A stretch of DNA of 64,000 nucleotides, from positions 434,001 through 498,000 of the forward strand of contig JADJQN010000001.1 in assembly GCA_016712745.1 (NCBI GenBank). The letters are read 5' to 3'. Shown here piece by piece: positions 18,023-28,500 of this stretch. Below the pieces are notes generated by a model, which saw only the letters and a list, made by a program, of their open reading frames with translations, had not been told where the DNA came from and did not search any database. Each line of letters opens with the position of its first letter. Position 1 is the first letter of the stretch. The position numbers were made by a program, and so were the translations under genes. The stretch comes from Sandaracinaceae bacterium. Lineage in GTDB: Bacteria; Myxococcota_A; Polyangia; Polyangiales; JADJQN01.

Positions 18023-18051
18023 TTGACCGCGCCAAAGGGGCGCCGTATCGG
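18023..18051 (+). promoter_or_regulatory. Sigma-70-like promoter TTGACC-N17-TATCGG
   Basis: TTGACC at 18023-18028 and TATCGG at 18046-18051 are separated by 17 bases. Transcription would start at about the ATG at 18057, and no ribosome binding site is visible, so the mRNA may be leaderless. The -35 matches five of six consensus bases; the -10 is weak. Confidence 0.5.
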
Positions 18052-18056
18052 TCTGC

Positions 18057-19562
18057 ATGCGCCGATTTCTCGCACTCACGCTTCTTACGCTCGCCGCTTG
18101 CTCCGATACTCCTGAAGGTTCGCAACCGCTAGACGCCGGCGCCGACGCTGAGCTTCCGCAGTGGACAGGGTGGCCTGAGTGTGACGAGACCGCGGCGACG
18201 CAGCGGATCACATTCGTGCATGCGAACGATTTGCACGCCACCTACACCCCCGTAAACGGCGTGAGCCCCTGGTCACGCGTGCGCGGATTTTACGAGCTGG
18301 TTCGTCGCCAAAGCCCCTACACTGTATTCACGAATGGCGGCGACGACCATGAGAAGGGATCCGTTGCGGAGCTTCTGTCGGGCGGCTTGTCGACGATCGA
18401 AATGGTTCAAGGGATGGAGTTCGACCTGCGCGTGATTGGCAATCACGATTTCGCGTGGAGCCTCGAAGAGCTATTGGCGTTCACCCATGACGAGCACTCG
18501 GACGTTTTGCTCAGCAACGTGTCGTACACGGGTGAAAGCCCCGAGCTCTTCGAAGCGGTTCCGTTCGTCGTCAAGCAGATCGGATGTTTACGGGTCGGCT
18601 TTGGGGGCTTGGTTTCTATGCCCTGGGACGAGAGAGATGTGGAAATCCCCGAAAACTTCTACCCGGAGCTCGCCGGAGACTACGACTACGTCGCGCAAGC
18701 TCAGGCTCTGGTCGACGCGCACCGCTCGGAGGTGGACCTCTTCGTTCTGCTCAACCACGTTGGCTTGGGTGATGACGCGACGATTGCTATGCAGGTTCCG
18801 GGCATCGACATTATTTTGAGCGGCCACTCGCACACCCTCACGGGAAGTCCTGTAGTGGCGGGCGAGACACTGATTGTCCAGTCCGGCGCGTTCGCGCAGT
18901 GGGTCGTGCGCCTCGACGTCGACGTAGATCTCGCGACGCATGAGATCCTCGATCGTGATTTTCGCGCTCAATCGGTCGCGACAGCGCCCGTGAGCGAAAC
19001 GATGCAGGCGGTCGCCGATCACGTCATGCAAAGCTACGCGCCGGGCGCGCTCGACATCGTCGGGCACGTGCAAGCGCCGCGCTCGACGCTCGAGATTGCG
19101 CGAATCACCGCGCAGGCTGCCCTGGACGAGTTCGCGACCGATGCCGCCATCGTCGAGACGCGCACAGTTTGGCAGTCGTGGGAAAGCGGCCCGCTCACGC
19201 AGCAAGACATGGCCAATACGTTCAAAGTCGAGCGCGAGCGCCCGGGCACACCCGGGTTCAATTCGTTCTACACGGTTCATCTGAACGGCGCGGCTCTGAC
19301 AGCGCTACGCGACGGCTCCCCAGAGGGCCCCTGGGCGGGGCTCTTTCCCGCGACGATCGACTTGGCTGCGACTTACTCACTTGCGGTGCAGAAGCGTGCG
19401 GCGTTTCACCCCGATGAGTTCCTGCCTATCGGCGTTGAGTTTAGCGATGCGCCCGTCTTCGGCATGGAGGCGTGGGAAGTGCTCGACGCGTACGCCCGCG
19501 CGCGAACAGCGATGTGCCTCGCGGTGGATGTCGCTACGGCGCTGCCCGACTGCACCCCGTAG
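18057..19562 (+). CDS. 5'-nucleotidase / metallophosphatase-family lipoprotein
   Basis: The 501-residue protein has a lipoprotein signal (lipobox LAAC, Cys15) and a short Asp/Ala linker. The calcineurin-like metallophosphoesterase domain shows VHANDLHATY, FTNGGDDHEKG, VIGNHDFAW, LLNHVG and LSGHSHTLTG, the expected metal ligands in order. Residues about 310-490 match the 5'-nucleotidase C-terminal substrate domain. It probably hydrolyses nucleotides or other phosphate esters at the cell surface to recover phosphate. It is divergent from the prkA operon; the ATG is set by the signal peptide and by the promoter spacing. Confidence 0.92.
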   Translation: MRRFLALTLLTLAACSDTPEGSQPLDAGADAELPQWTGWPECDETAATQRITFVHANDLHATYTPVNGVSPWSRVRGFYELVRRQSPYTVFTNGGDDHEKGSVAELLSGGLSTIEMVQGMEFDLRVIGNHDFAWSLEELLAFTHDEHSDVLLSNVSYTGESPELFEAVPFVVKQIGCLRVGFGGLVSMPWDERDVEIPENFYPELAGDYDYVAQAQALVDAHRSEVDLFVLLNHVGLGDDATIAMQVPGIDIILSGHSHTLTGSPVVAGETLIVQSGAFAQWVVRLDVDVDLATHEILDRDFRAQSVATAPVSETMQAVADHVMQSYAPGALDIVGHVQAPRSTLEIARITAQAALDEFATDAAIVETRTVWQSWESGPLTQQDMANTFKVERERPGTPGFNSFYTVHLNGAALTALRDGSPEGPWAGLFPATIDLAATYSLAVQKRAAFHPDEFLPIGVEFSDAPVFGMEAWEVLDAYARARTAMCLAVDVATALPDCTP

Positions 19563-19583
19563 TTCATTCTCACAAGAGCGTGA

Positions 19584-20579
19584 TCAGAGTCCGATGGCGA
19601 TGAGGCCGCCGGCGCGGTCTAGTAGTAGATAGCCAGTCGCGAGTACAGCGAACGCCGCGCTGCATGCCGTCGCCACAGCAAATGCTTTTGCCGGCTTCCG
19701 AGCATCGAAGGCTTCCCCAGCGAGACTTGCGACAAAGAGGATACACATTACGCACGCGCCGAGGAGCGTGAACGTGTCTGTTGCGGAGGCATCATACGCG
19801 CGCGCAAGCACCAAAGGGATCACGGTCACGAAGACTGCCGCTGCGATGCGCGGGCCCGCGAGGGTTTTACGCACAGCGCCTAGATCTATACGCGCACGCC
19901 AGATGGCGGCCGCCGCGAGCAAAATGAAAACCACAAGTGCACCGTAGGCCGCAACGCGGCCGACGCGGCGCTCTCCCTCAAGACGGATTGTCGCGCCTAC
20001 TGGAGTATCGCCGAGTCCCGCTTGGTTAAGCGCACGCACCGCCGCGTCGCTGTCGCCCAGCGCAGAGTAGGCGCTTGCAAGGCCGCTTAGTATCGCGCGC
20101 CGCTCATTGCCTTCTAGCGCGTCGAGAAGCAAGAGCGCGCGGTAGGCGCGGATGGCGCGCCTCGGGTCCCGAATGCTAGACATCCACGCCTCGGCGACGA
20201 GCATACGCGACTCCTTGCGCACGATGCCTGCTGGCAAAGCATCGAGTGTCGCTTCAAATCGCTCGATACTCGGACGCGTCTGCGACGCCCTTCCTCCCTG
20301 ACGCATGCGCATCAGCCTCGCGAGCGGCACGAAGTCGTTCTCGCGCCGCGCTTCGAGGTAGGCGATACGTGTCTCGCACCGTCTTGCCAAGCGCGACGAT
20401 GGCGACGCGGCAAGTGCTTCGCTCCACGCGACGATGGCTTGCCGCGGGTCGCTTTCGCGCTCGAACGCTTCGGCGCGCGCGATGAGCGTTTGCTGTGCCA
20501 CGTCGTCGGCCCGAGCACTCGCTGCCCAAAACGCGCACGCGAAGCAAACGAGGACGGTCACGGCAGCACGAAGGCGCAC
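19584..20579 (-). CDS. TPR-like membrane protein, function unknown
   Basis: The 331-residue protein begins at a GTG three bases after the stop of the phosphatase gene, so the two are coupled. It has a signal peptide (about 1-25), a helical TPR-like region (about 28-200: AFERESDPRQAIVAWSEAL, LASAYSALGDSDAAV), then about four transmembrane helices (about 210-331). The periplasmic helical part followed by a small membrane domain suggests a scaffold or assembly role; no catalytic motif was seen. The gene converges on the nucleotidase gene with only 21 bases between the stops. Confidence 0.8.
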   Translation of the reverse strand: MRLRAAVTVLVCFACAFWAASARADDVAQQTLIARAEAFERESDPRQAIVAWSEALAASPSSRLARRCETRIAYLEARRENDFVPLARLMRMRQGGRASQTRPSIERFEATLDALPAGIVRKESRMLVAEAWMSSIRDPRRAIRAYRALLLLDALEGNERRAILSGLASAYSALGDSDAAVRALNQAGLGDTPVGATIRLEGERRVGRVAAYGALVVFILLAAAAIWRARIDLGAVRKTLAGPRIAAAVFVTVIPLVLARAYDASATDTFTLLGACVMCILFVASLAGEAFDARKPAKAFAVATACSAAFAVLATGYLLLDRAGGLIAIGL

Positions 20580-20582
20580 GCG

Positions 20583-21998
20583 CTATTTCGTGTAGTCGAA
20601 CTGGTCGAGTACGGTGCCGTCCAGCCGATACGCGGTGTAGTGCATGGTCCGGTTTTCGATCGTGACGATGACGTAGTTACGCACCGACTCGGCGATGTGC
20701 GTGTACGAGGTCGTCGACGGGTCCACGCCGTACAGCGGAGCGCCCGCGCCAGCTGCGACCACGTACACAGTGCCGCTATTGTTGACGGGGATGCCGTTGG
20801 CTCCGGTCGCCTGCACTTGGCCCTCCGTGCCGCCGGTGGAAAATCCGCGGATTGGCCGGCTGCGTTCGTAGTTGTGGTTGTGACCGTTGAAGACGAAGTC
20901 AACCCGCGCTTCGTCGTAGATCGGTTGCCACGCCGCACGCAACGTAAGATCCGATGAGTGGGCCGTGGCGCATGTGTAGGGAGGGACGTGATGGATCACA
21001 AAGATCCACGGCGTCGTGGTTCGGTCAACGGCCATCAAATCGTCGCGCAGCCAGGTCGATTCAGCGCCTTCGATGAGCGAGCTCGTCGACGTGTCGTTGA
21101 GCACAACGAAATGCGCGTTCGCGTAGTCGAACGAGTACCATTCTTCGCCCTCGCCTCGCTCCCCGGGCGTGACTTCCTGCGGCAGCGCAAACTGAGCCAA
21201 GTAGTTCGTCGCCAAGCCGTCGTGGTTGCCGTTGGCGAGCATGAACGGTGTGCGCGCGATGACGTCCTGCACGCTTACGTCGCCAGACGCAGCTTCGAAG
21301 AAAGAGTCCCACTCCGGCTGAAGCGCACCGAGGATTACGGCGTCGCCGCTGAAGACTTGGAAGTCGACTGCGTGGTCGTTGATGGCTTTCTGAGTTTCGG
21401 CCCAAATCGATGGCTCGTTGCGCGAATCGCCGGAGACGGCAAACGTAAACGACTCAATCGAAGCCAGCGCAGGCGCAGTGGCGACGTCGAAAACCTCACT
21501 CCAGTGCCCGGCGCCGCCGACTTTGTAGAAATAGCGCGTGCCGTCGGCAAGGCCGCAGACATGGGCCTCATGCAAGCGGAAGGTGAGTGCCGTTCCGTAC
21601 ACCATCGAGTGGCCACTTTGAACGGTGACGCCTGTACCCGGTCCGTCCGCTGAGGCGACAGCCGCCTCATCTGTCCCGTACAGGACCTGCGACAACATGG
21701 TGTCGTAGCCGGTGCGCCAGTTGACGGCGAACGTGCTGTTGGAGGGGCCCGCCCAGCTGACGTGGATGTGATCGGGGGCTGGTGACGCGCCGGCTTCGTC
21801 CGCGTGCATCGCCGTGCCGGCGACCATGGGAGACGTAACCGCGTAGGCACAGCCTTCCGGTGTGTAGGAAATCTGCCGGTTACCCGCAGGACCCGCATCG
21901 GCGTTGAGACCGGCATCGGTCCCTGTGAGCGCGCCCGTGTCTTCACAACCGACGAGCGCAAGGAGGAGGCCGAACAGTGCGAGGGTCTTCAAAGTCAT
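20583..21998 (-). CDS. Purple acid phosphatase-like lipoprotein
   Basis: The 471-residue protein has a lipobox LVGC (Cys18), a short linker, an N-terminal fibronectin-like domain (about 70-175, with HIHVSWAGPSNSTFAVNWRTG) and a metallophosphoesterase domain (about 180-430). The ligand motifs appear in order: AVSGDSRN, FSGDAVILG, ANGNHDG, VIHHVPPY, FNGHNHNYER. This layout is that of purple acid phosphatases, which release phosphate from organic esters outside the cytoplasm. It is the second phosphoesterase lipoprotein within 4 kb and leads a two-gene minus-strand operon with the TPR membrane protein. Confidence 0.92.
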   Translation of the reverse strand: MTLKTLALFGLLLALVGCEDTGALTGTDAGLNADAGPAGNRQISYTPEGCAYAVTSPMVAGTAMHADEAGASPAPDHIHVSWAGPSNSTFAVNWRTGYDTMLSQVLYGTDEAAVASADGPGTGVTVQSGHSMVYGTALTFRLHEAHVCGLADGTRYFYKVGGAGHWSEVFDVATAPALASIESFTFAVSGDSRNEPSIWAETQKAINDHAVDFQVFSGDAVILGALQPEWDSFFEAASGDVSVQDVIARTPFMLANGNHDGLATNYLAQFALPQEVTPGERGEGEEWYSFDYANAHFVVLNDTSTSSLIEGAESTWLRDDLMAVDRTTTPWIFVIHHVPPYTCATAHSSDLTLRAAWQPIYDEARVDFVFNGHNHNYERSRPIRGFSTGGTEGQVQATGANGIPVNNSGTVYVVAAGAGAPLYGVDPSTTSYTHIAESVRNYVIVTIENRTMHYTAYRLDGTVLDQFDYTK

Positions 21999-22077
21999 GG
22001 GGGAAGCCTGTCAGATAAAGTGAACCGTGAATGTGACGCTTTGGAGGCAATGCGTCCTTGTCTGTTACCCTCCGCGA

Positions 22078-22701
22078 ATGGGCTTGGCAAGGTCTGCGAA
22101 GGAGGCATCGGCGCTCGCGTTGGCTTTGGCGCTGGCCGCGTGCGGATCGCGTTCCCAATGCGCTGAGACCGCGGCATGCGCACTGGGAACCGTGTGCGAA
22201 ATCGACGGCACCTGCCGCCCGATGGCTGTCGACCTTTCAACCCGTTTTGCCCGGGGAGTTACGCTGCATGCGCGCGAAATGGTTACGACCGCAGGCGAGC
22301 ACGACGACGATACACTGAGCCTAGGCGGCGAACGCGGAAGTGCCGTTTTGCTCGCGTTCGCGGACCTCCCGGATAGCCCTGTTTCATCCGCCGAGCTGGT
22401 CCTCACGCCTCATTCGGAATGGAATGGCAGCGATGAGCTTGTGCACGTAGTCGTTGCGCGTGTGCGCCCATTCGATAGCGCGCATCCACAGGTCGAAACG
22501 ATCCGCGACCGCATTGGCGAACGCTCTGTTCCGGCCGGTGTCGCACGCCCGCTGCGCGTCGACGTCACCGGAGCGGTGCGCGATGCCCAGAGCGCCGGAG
22601 TGCGCGTGCTGGACATCTCGCTTCGCATCGACGGGACTACGGAGCACGCGTTGCGCTATTCGTTGCACGCTCGCCCTCGCCTCGAGCTCTTGGTACCCTA
22701 A
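22078..22701 (+). CDS. Small lipoprotein, DNRLRE/CBM96-like fold possible
   Basis: The ATG at 22078 gives a lipoprotein signal (lipobox LAAC) in a 207-residue protein; a longer frame from 22027 would put 17 non-signal residues in front. A cysteine-rich stretch (about 20-45) precedes a beta-rich domain with AVLLAFADLPDSPVSSAEL, LVHVVVARVRPFD and RVDVTGAVRDA, a pattern seen in DNRLRE-type surface domains. TACCCT at 22066-22071 lies six bases before the ATG and could be a -10 for a leaderless mRNA. Its stop is eight bases from the aminotransferase start. Function unknown. Confidence 0.7.
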   Translation: MGLARSAKEASALALALALAACGSRSQCAETAACALGTVCEIDGTCRPMAVDLSTRFARGVTLHAREMVTTAGEHDDDTLSLGGERGSAVLLAFADLPDSPVSSAELVLTPHSEWNGSDELVHVVVARVRPFDSAHPQVETIRDRIGERSVPAGVARPLRVDVTGAVRDAQSAGVRVLDISLRIDGTTEHALRYSLHARPRLELLVP

Positions 22702-22708
22702 GTCGGTC

Positions 22709-24478
22709 ATGCACCACGCCAAGCAACGCCTCATCGATACGATTCGCGCGGGCATCATCGGCGAGGACTGCGCAATCGAAGGGCCGTACGGGCAGCGCCG
22801 CGTGACCTACGCGGACTACACCGCGAGCGGCCGCTGTCTGGACATGATCGAAGATTTTATGGTCGACGAGGTCATGCCGCTCTACGCCAACACGCACAGC
22901 GAGATGAGCGGCACCGGCCTCGTTACAACGCGCCTGCGCGAGGAGGCGCGAGCCATCGTCCACGCGTCAGTAGGTGGCGGCCCAGAGGACTTGGTTCTCT
23001 TCGCGGGTTCCGGCGCAACGGGCGCAATCAATAAGCTCGTCGACATTCTGAACCTTCGCATCCCCGCGAATCTCGATGCACGCTACGAGCTCTCGAAGCA
23101 AATCCCGCAAGAAGAGCGCCCGGTCGTTTTCATCGGGCCCTACGAGCATCACTCGAATGAATTGCCATGGCGCGAGTCGATCGCCGAAGTGGTCACGATC
23201 GCTGAGGACGCCGACGGACGCATCGATCTGCAGCACTTGAAGGCGGTGCTGATGCACTTCAGCGCACGCCCACTGAAGATTGGTTCATTTTCGGCTGCGT
23301 CAAACGTAACCGGCATTGTGTCGGACGTGCGCGCGGTGACGAAGCTCTTGCACGAACACGGCGCATTGGCGTTTTGGGACTACGCGGCAGCCGGCCCCTA
23401 CGTACGCATGGAGATGAGTCCTGCCGACGCGCCCGAGTGTGCGATGGATGCACTCTTTTTGTCGCCGCATAAGTTCATCGGCGGACCAGGTACCCCGGGC
23501 GTCTTGGTCGCAAAGCGCGCACTATTCACCAACACTGTCCCCTCTGAACCGGGTGGCGGAACCGTCCGTTACGTCAACCCCGAGAACCACCGTTATCTCG
23601 ATGATCCGGTCCATCGCGAAGAAGGCGGCACGCCGGCCATTCTCGAATCGATTCGCGCGGGACTGGTCTTTCGCGTCAAACATGCAGTCGGCGAAGACAC
23701 GATCGAAGAGTTAGAACGCAGCTTCATCGATCGCGCGATTGCCCAATGGTCGAAGCATCCCAATCTTCGCATCCTCGGCAACCCCTCCGCGCGGCGCCTC
23801 TCGATCGTGTCGTTTGTGGTGAGGCACGGTGATGCCTATCTGCATCACAACTTCGTCGTGGCGCTCCTCAATGATCTTTTTGGCATCCAGGCCCGCGGTG
23901 GTTGTTCGTGTGCGGGCCCCTATGGTCACCGCCTGCTCGGTATCGATGTCGCAACCTCCAAGGAGTTCGAGCGCGAGATCGTGAACGGCTGCGAAGGCAT
24001 CAAGCCGGGCTGGGTTCGCGTGAACTTCAACTACTTCATCTCGGATACGATGTTCGACTTCATCGTCGAAGCCGTGAAGCTCGTCGCCGACGAAGGCTGG
24101 AAGCTGCTTCCTCACTATCGCTTCGATTTGAATGCCGGCACGTGGAAGCACGCGCAAGCGAGCCTAGTTCAACCCCTCCATCTCGCCGATATTTCGTTCG
24201 CTGCAGGACGCCTTGAGTACCGCTCGCAGCATGTCCGCCAACCGGAGTCTGCGCTGCACACCTATCTCACGTCGGCGCGCCAAATCTTTGAAGAGGCAAG
24301 CAAGCCGGTCGCGAAGCCCGAGGCCGGCGACGCACAAAGCTCCACGGAATTCGAAGACCTGCGTTGGTTCCCATTGCCCGGCGAAGCCGCGGCAGAGCTG
24401 CGTGGCGAGCCGCCGACCCGCACGCTTGCGCTTGGCCTGAAGATGGTCATGGCCGAGTTTGCAAGGCAGCGGAAGTAA
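22709..24478 (+). CDS. Class V aminotransferase-fold PLP enzyme (cysteine desulfurase-like)
   Basis: The ATG at 22709 gives 589 residues; the frame extends upstream through the previous gene but that part is not credible. Fold-type I PLP features are clear: YADYTASGR at the N-terminus, LFAGSGATGAINKL, HHSNELPWRE, SAASNVTGIVSD, WDYAAAGPYV and the PLP lysine in FLSPHKFIGGPG. A cysteine-rich loop GGCSCAGPYGH sits where SufS-type desulfurases carry their catalytic cysteine. About 120 residues longer than SufS, with a C-terminal helical extension. It may be a cysteine or selenocysteine lyase; the substrate cannot be told. Three bases separate it from the CDF transporter. Confidence 0.87.
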   Translation: MHHAKQRLIDTIRAGIIGEDCAIEGPYGQRRVTYADYTASGRCLDMIEDFMVDEVMPLYANTHSEMSGTGLVTTRLREEARAIVHASVGGGPEDLVLFAGSGATGAINKLVDILNLRIPANLDARYELSKQIPQEERPVVFIGPYEHHSNELPWRESIAEVVTIAEDADGRIDLQHLKAVLMHFSARPLKIGSFSAASNVTGIVSDVRAVTKLLHEHGALAFWDYAAAGPYVRMEMSPADAPECAMDALFLSPHKFIGGPGTPGVLVAKRALFTNTVPSEPGGGTVRYVNPENHRYLDDPVHREEGGTPAILESIRAGLVFRVKHAVGEDTIEELERSFIDRAIAQWSKHPNLRILGNPSARRLSIVSFVVRHGDAYLHHNFVVALLNDLFGIQARGGCSCAGPYGHRLLGIDVATSKEFEREIVNGCEGIKPGWVRVNFNYFISDTMFDFIVEAVKLVADEGWKLLPHYRFDLNAGTWKHAQASLVQPLHLADISFAAGRLEYRSQHVRQPESALHTYLTSARQIFEEASKPVAKPEAGDAQSSTEFEDLRWFPLPGEAAAELRGEPPTRTLALGLKMVMAEFARQRK

Positions 24479-24481
24479 CGC

Positions 24482-25417
24482 ATGGGTCACGCGCATTCAC
24501 ATTCCCATGCTGGACATTCGCACGCGGGCCATTCGCATTCACACGGGGCGAGCGGTCATACACGCGCGCCTCTCATCGCCGCGCTCGTTCTCACGTTTGC
24601 ATTCATGGTGGTCGAAGTGATCGTCGGCTTCATGGCGCACAGCTTGGCGCTGGTCGCCGACGCTTGGCACATGCTCAGCGATAGCGGGACGCTCTTAGTG
24701 TCCGTGGTCGTCGCGACGATTGCGATGCGTCCCCGTTCGCGGCAGAAGACGTACGGCTACCGTCGCGCGGAAGTCATCGCGGCTCTTGGCAACGCGGCGA
24801 CGCTCGGGATCGCCGCAGTGTGGATTGTGCGCGAGAGCATCGAGCGCCTCGAGCACCCGCCGAACGTGATCGGCAAGGATGTTCTTTGGATGGGCGTCCT
24901 TGGTTTGCTCGTCAATCTCGTCGCCGCCTACCTGCTTTCCCGCGGCGCGCGCGACAACATCAACGTGCGAAGTGCGCTCTATCACGTGCTTGGCGACGCG
25001 CTGGGCTCGGTCGCTGCCATCGTCGCCGGTGTAGTCGTTTGGGGTTGGGGCATTTCGCTCGCTGACCCGATTGCATCACTCGTGATCACGGCTCTCCTCT
25101 TCTACGGAGCGTGGAGTCTCGTCAAAGAGGCGACGCATGTCTTGATGGAGGGCACTCCCGAGGGCCTGGACCTCTCGGCTGTGGAGCGCACGATGACCGA
25201 AACGCCCGGAGTGAAAAGCGTGCACGATTTGCATGTCTGGGCCGTCACGCCTGGGCAGCCCATCCTAACGGCCCATGTTGTAATTTCAGAGGGCTCGCAC
25301 GGCACGGACGTCGCAAGCCGCGTTGGCAAGCGCGTCACCGACCAGCACCACATCGAGCACGTGACGATTCAGCCCGAAGCACCGGAACCTGGCCTCGTTT
25401 CGCTGCGTCGCAAATAA
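24482..25417 (+). CDS. Cation diffusion facilitator (zinc/cobalt exporter, CzcD/ZitB type)
   Basis: The 311-residue protein starts with a His-rich cytoplasmic tail of repeated G-H-S-H units (residues 2-26), as in zinc CDF proteins. Six transmembrane helices follow, with metal-site motifs LVADAWHMLSD in helix 2 and HVLGDALGS in helix 5, and a C-terminal cytoplasmic domain (about 210-311) with SVHDLHVWAVTPGQ. It exports divalent metal, most likely zinc, in exchange for protons. GGAAG seven bases before the ATG is a fair ribosome site. It closely follows the PLP enzyme gene and is probably co-transcribed. Confidence 0.95.
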   Translation: MGHAHSHSHAGHSHAGHSHSHGASGHTRAPLIAALVLTFAFMVVEVIVGFMAHSLALVADAWHMLSDSGTLLVSVVVATIAMRPRSRQKTYGYRRAEVIAALGNAATLGIAAVWIVRESIERLEHPPNVIGKDVLWMGVLGLLVNLVAAYLLSRGARDNINVRSALYHVLGDALGSVAAIVAGVVVWGWGISLADPIASLVITALLFYGAWSLVKEATHVLMEGTPEGLDLSAVERTMTETPGVKSVHDLHVWAVTPGQPILTAHVVISEGSHGTDVASRVGKRVTDQHHIEHVTIQPEAPEPGLVSLRRK

Positions 25418-25460
25418 AAGCGTCGCCTCCGTTGTCCTAGCAGTTAGTGGCGCGGGACCC

Positions 25461-25466
25461 TATACT
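25461..25466 (+). promoter_or_regulatory. Candidate -10 element TATACT
   Basis: TATACT followed by CCCCGC lies 35 bases before the ATG of the S41 protease gene. The same TATACT-C-rich pattern occurs before two other genes at 33044 and 35967. No -35 consensus at proper spacing was found. Confidence 0.4.
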
Positions 25467-25501
25467 CCCCGCACTTTCTGGCTCCAAGGACACACCACGT
25501 C

Positions 25502-28500
25502 ATGAATTCCCTGAAACGTTTGTGGAAGCCGCTACTGGCAGCGGCTGCTTTGCTCGGAGCGTTCTTTCTCACGTTCGTTTGGCCAGGCCGCAATGCTCTC
25601 GACTTCGATATCGATGCTTCGCCCCGCGCCCAAGCCTCGCACCACCGCGAGAACTACGATCTCACGCGCTTGGCAGTGCTGCACAACGTGGTCATCGAAG
25701 TCGTCGATCACTACGTCGATCCGACGCGTATCCAGCCGCGCAAGATGCTGCTCTCGGGGCTGAACGCGATTCAGCGCTCGGTCGCTCCGATCATCGTCGA
25801 CTACGAAGAAGGCGCGAACAGTCTCACCGTTCAAGTGAACAATCAGCGTCGTCAGTTTCGCGTCGACGATGTGAATGCGCCTTGGGTCCTCACGCCACGC
25901 TTTCGCGAGATCTTCGCCTTCCTGCAAGAGAACCTGCAGAACGAGGACATCGACCTTCGCGACATCGAGTACGCGGCGATCAACGGCATGTTGCACACGC
26001 TCGACCCACACACCTCGTTGCTGACGCCCGACGTCTACACGGACATGCGCATGAACACGCGCGGCGAGTTCGGTGGCCTTGGTATTTTGATTGGTATTCG
26101 CGAGGGGCAGCTGACCGTCATCAAGCCGATGCCGGGCACTCCAGCCGAGCAAGTCGGCCTTCTGCGCCAAGATCACGTCGTAAAAATCGGCGAAGAGTCG
26201 ACGCTCAATATGCCGCTTCAGGAGGCGGTCAATCGACTGCGCGGCGCGCCCGGCTCACGTGTGACCTTGTGGATTGTTCGTGACGGTCCGCGCGGTTGGC
26301 AGCAGCCGCGTCGCTTCGAGCTTACACGTGCAGTCATTCACATCGCGTCCGTCGAATCGCGCATGCTCGAGGGTGGCATCGGCTACATTAAGTTGAAGAG
26401 CTTTCAAGGCAACACGTTCGATGACATGCAGCGGGCGCTTGAGCAGCTGCATCGCCAATCGATGAACGGCTTGGTTCTCGACCTGCGTGACAATCCCGGT
26501 GGCCTCCTCGACCAAGCGGTGCGCATCGCCGATGCATTCCTGACGAGCGGCACGATTGTCACCACCGATTCGCCTGACCCAGCTCAGCGCGATGAAAAGG
26601 ACGCCGAAGGTCCCGGCACCGAACCCAACTACCCGATGATCGTCCTGCTCAACGGCGGCAGCGCATCGGCGAGCGAGATCGTCGCGGGCGCTCTCAAGAA
26701 CCACGACCGCGCGTTGATTGTCGGCCAAACGAGTTTCGGCAAAGGCTCAGTCCAGGTGCTGTACGACTTCGAGGACGGCTCGGCGCTGAAGCTGACCATC
26801 GCTCAGTACCTCACGCCGGGCGGCGTTTCCATTCAGGGCGTCGGCATCATGCCGGACATCACCATTGACCCGATGACCGTCGATTCCGAGGACATGGATC
26901 TCACGGCCGACGAGGCTTATCTGCGCGAAAGCGATTTGCGCGCCAGTCTCGAACACGCCGGCACGCGCGATGAGACGCATTCGTCCCTCACGCTGCGCTA
27001 CTACCTCCCGAAGGACTTGCGCCAACGTCTGCGCGAGGCGGAGTCGGAGGACGATGAGGACAACACGCGCGAAGACGAGTTCCTTACGCGATTCTCCCGC
27101 GAGCTCCTCACGCACGCGCATCGTCCCGGTCGCCGCGAAATGCTCGCCGATGCCGACGCGGTGCTTACGCGGACTCGCGCGACCGAAATGGATCGCGCGG
27201 TTGCGGAGCTTACGCGTTTGGGCGTGGACTGGTCGCTCGGCGCAGATGCCGGCGCGAGCCAAGTCGAGACGGTGGTTTCGACCAATCACCCTAACAACGT
27301 CGCCACGGCTGGCGAAAATCTCGAGCTGCGCATTCGTGTGACCAACCGCGGCACGGCGCCCCTCTATCAACTGCGCGCAACTACGAAGAGCGACTATCGC
27401 CTCTTCAATGGTCGCGAGCTGGTCTTTGGTAAGTTGATGCCGGGCCAATCGCGCGAGTGGTCGACCACGCTCGGTATCTGCGAGACACACGAATCGACCC
27501 GCACCTGTACCTTGCCCCGCGACATTCCCGACCGCGCCGATGGAGTCCGAATCCAGTTCGCGGAAGGCCACGACCATGCCCCGCCGAATGCTGAGCTGCG
27601 CACCGTGATTCACGCGCTGCCGCGCCCGCAGTTCGCCTATCAACTTCAAGTCGCGGACAACATTCGCGGCAATGGCGATGGACAACTTTCGCGCGGCGAA
27701 TCCGCGACGATGTACCTGCACATCAAGAACGTCGGCACGGGTCGCGCATTTGAAACGCAAGCGAATCTTGCCAATCTGAGCGGCGCGGGCGTGCTGTTGC
27801 GGGCCGGCCGCTTCACATTCCCCGCTCTCGCTCCCGGGGAGGAGCGCAGCATCGCGTTCACGTTCGAGATCCTTCCCGACTTTGAAGGCGAGCTCGCAAA
27901 GCTTGAGGTGTCCGTCGTCGATGTCGATTTACGCGAAGGCATCAGCGAGAAGATTCTGGTGCCGGTCATAGCAGCGGGCTCCGCGCCAACACCACGCACC
28001 GGAACAGTGCGTTTGCGCCCGGGCGCGGTCGTTCGCGAGCGACCCGCTGCCAATGCCGCAGCCGTCTCACGCGTTGGCAGGGCAACCGACACTGCGCCAA
28101 GCGCGCCGCTGCCGACGCAGGCCGGGCTGCCTGGATTTGTGCGAATCGACCTCGGCAATGGCCGGCCCGGCTGGGTCGCCGAGGGCGATGTCGTAACTGG
28201 TCAGGACGCACGGTCCGGGGCCACATCGATTGTCGACGATTTTAGCCACGTTGCTCCCACGCTCACCGTCGACTACGGCAATACGCTCACGACCCACGAC
28301 GTAGCGCTCCCCTTGCGAGGCCGAGCTGTCGATCGCGCGCGCATCACCGACCTCTACATCTTCGTCGGGATTCGCAAGGTCTTCTATCAGTCGAATCGAG
28401 GCGCGCAGAATCCCGCCGAGGCCACCTTCCAGACGCGTGTTCCACTGCACCCGGGCGTGAACTACGTCACCGTCGTCGCGCGCCACGATGACGCGGTCAT

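Noticed and set aside
26747..27760. 337-residue open frame antisense to the S41 protease gene
   Set aside because: Shadow of a real gene; no domain or ribosome site.
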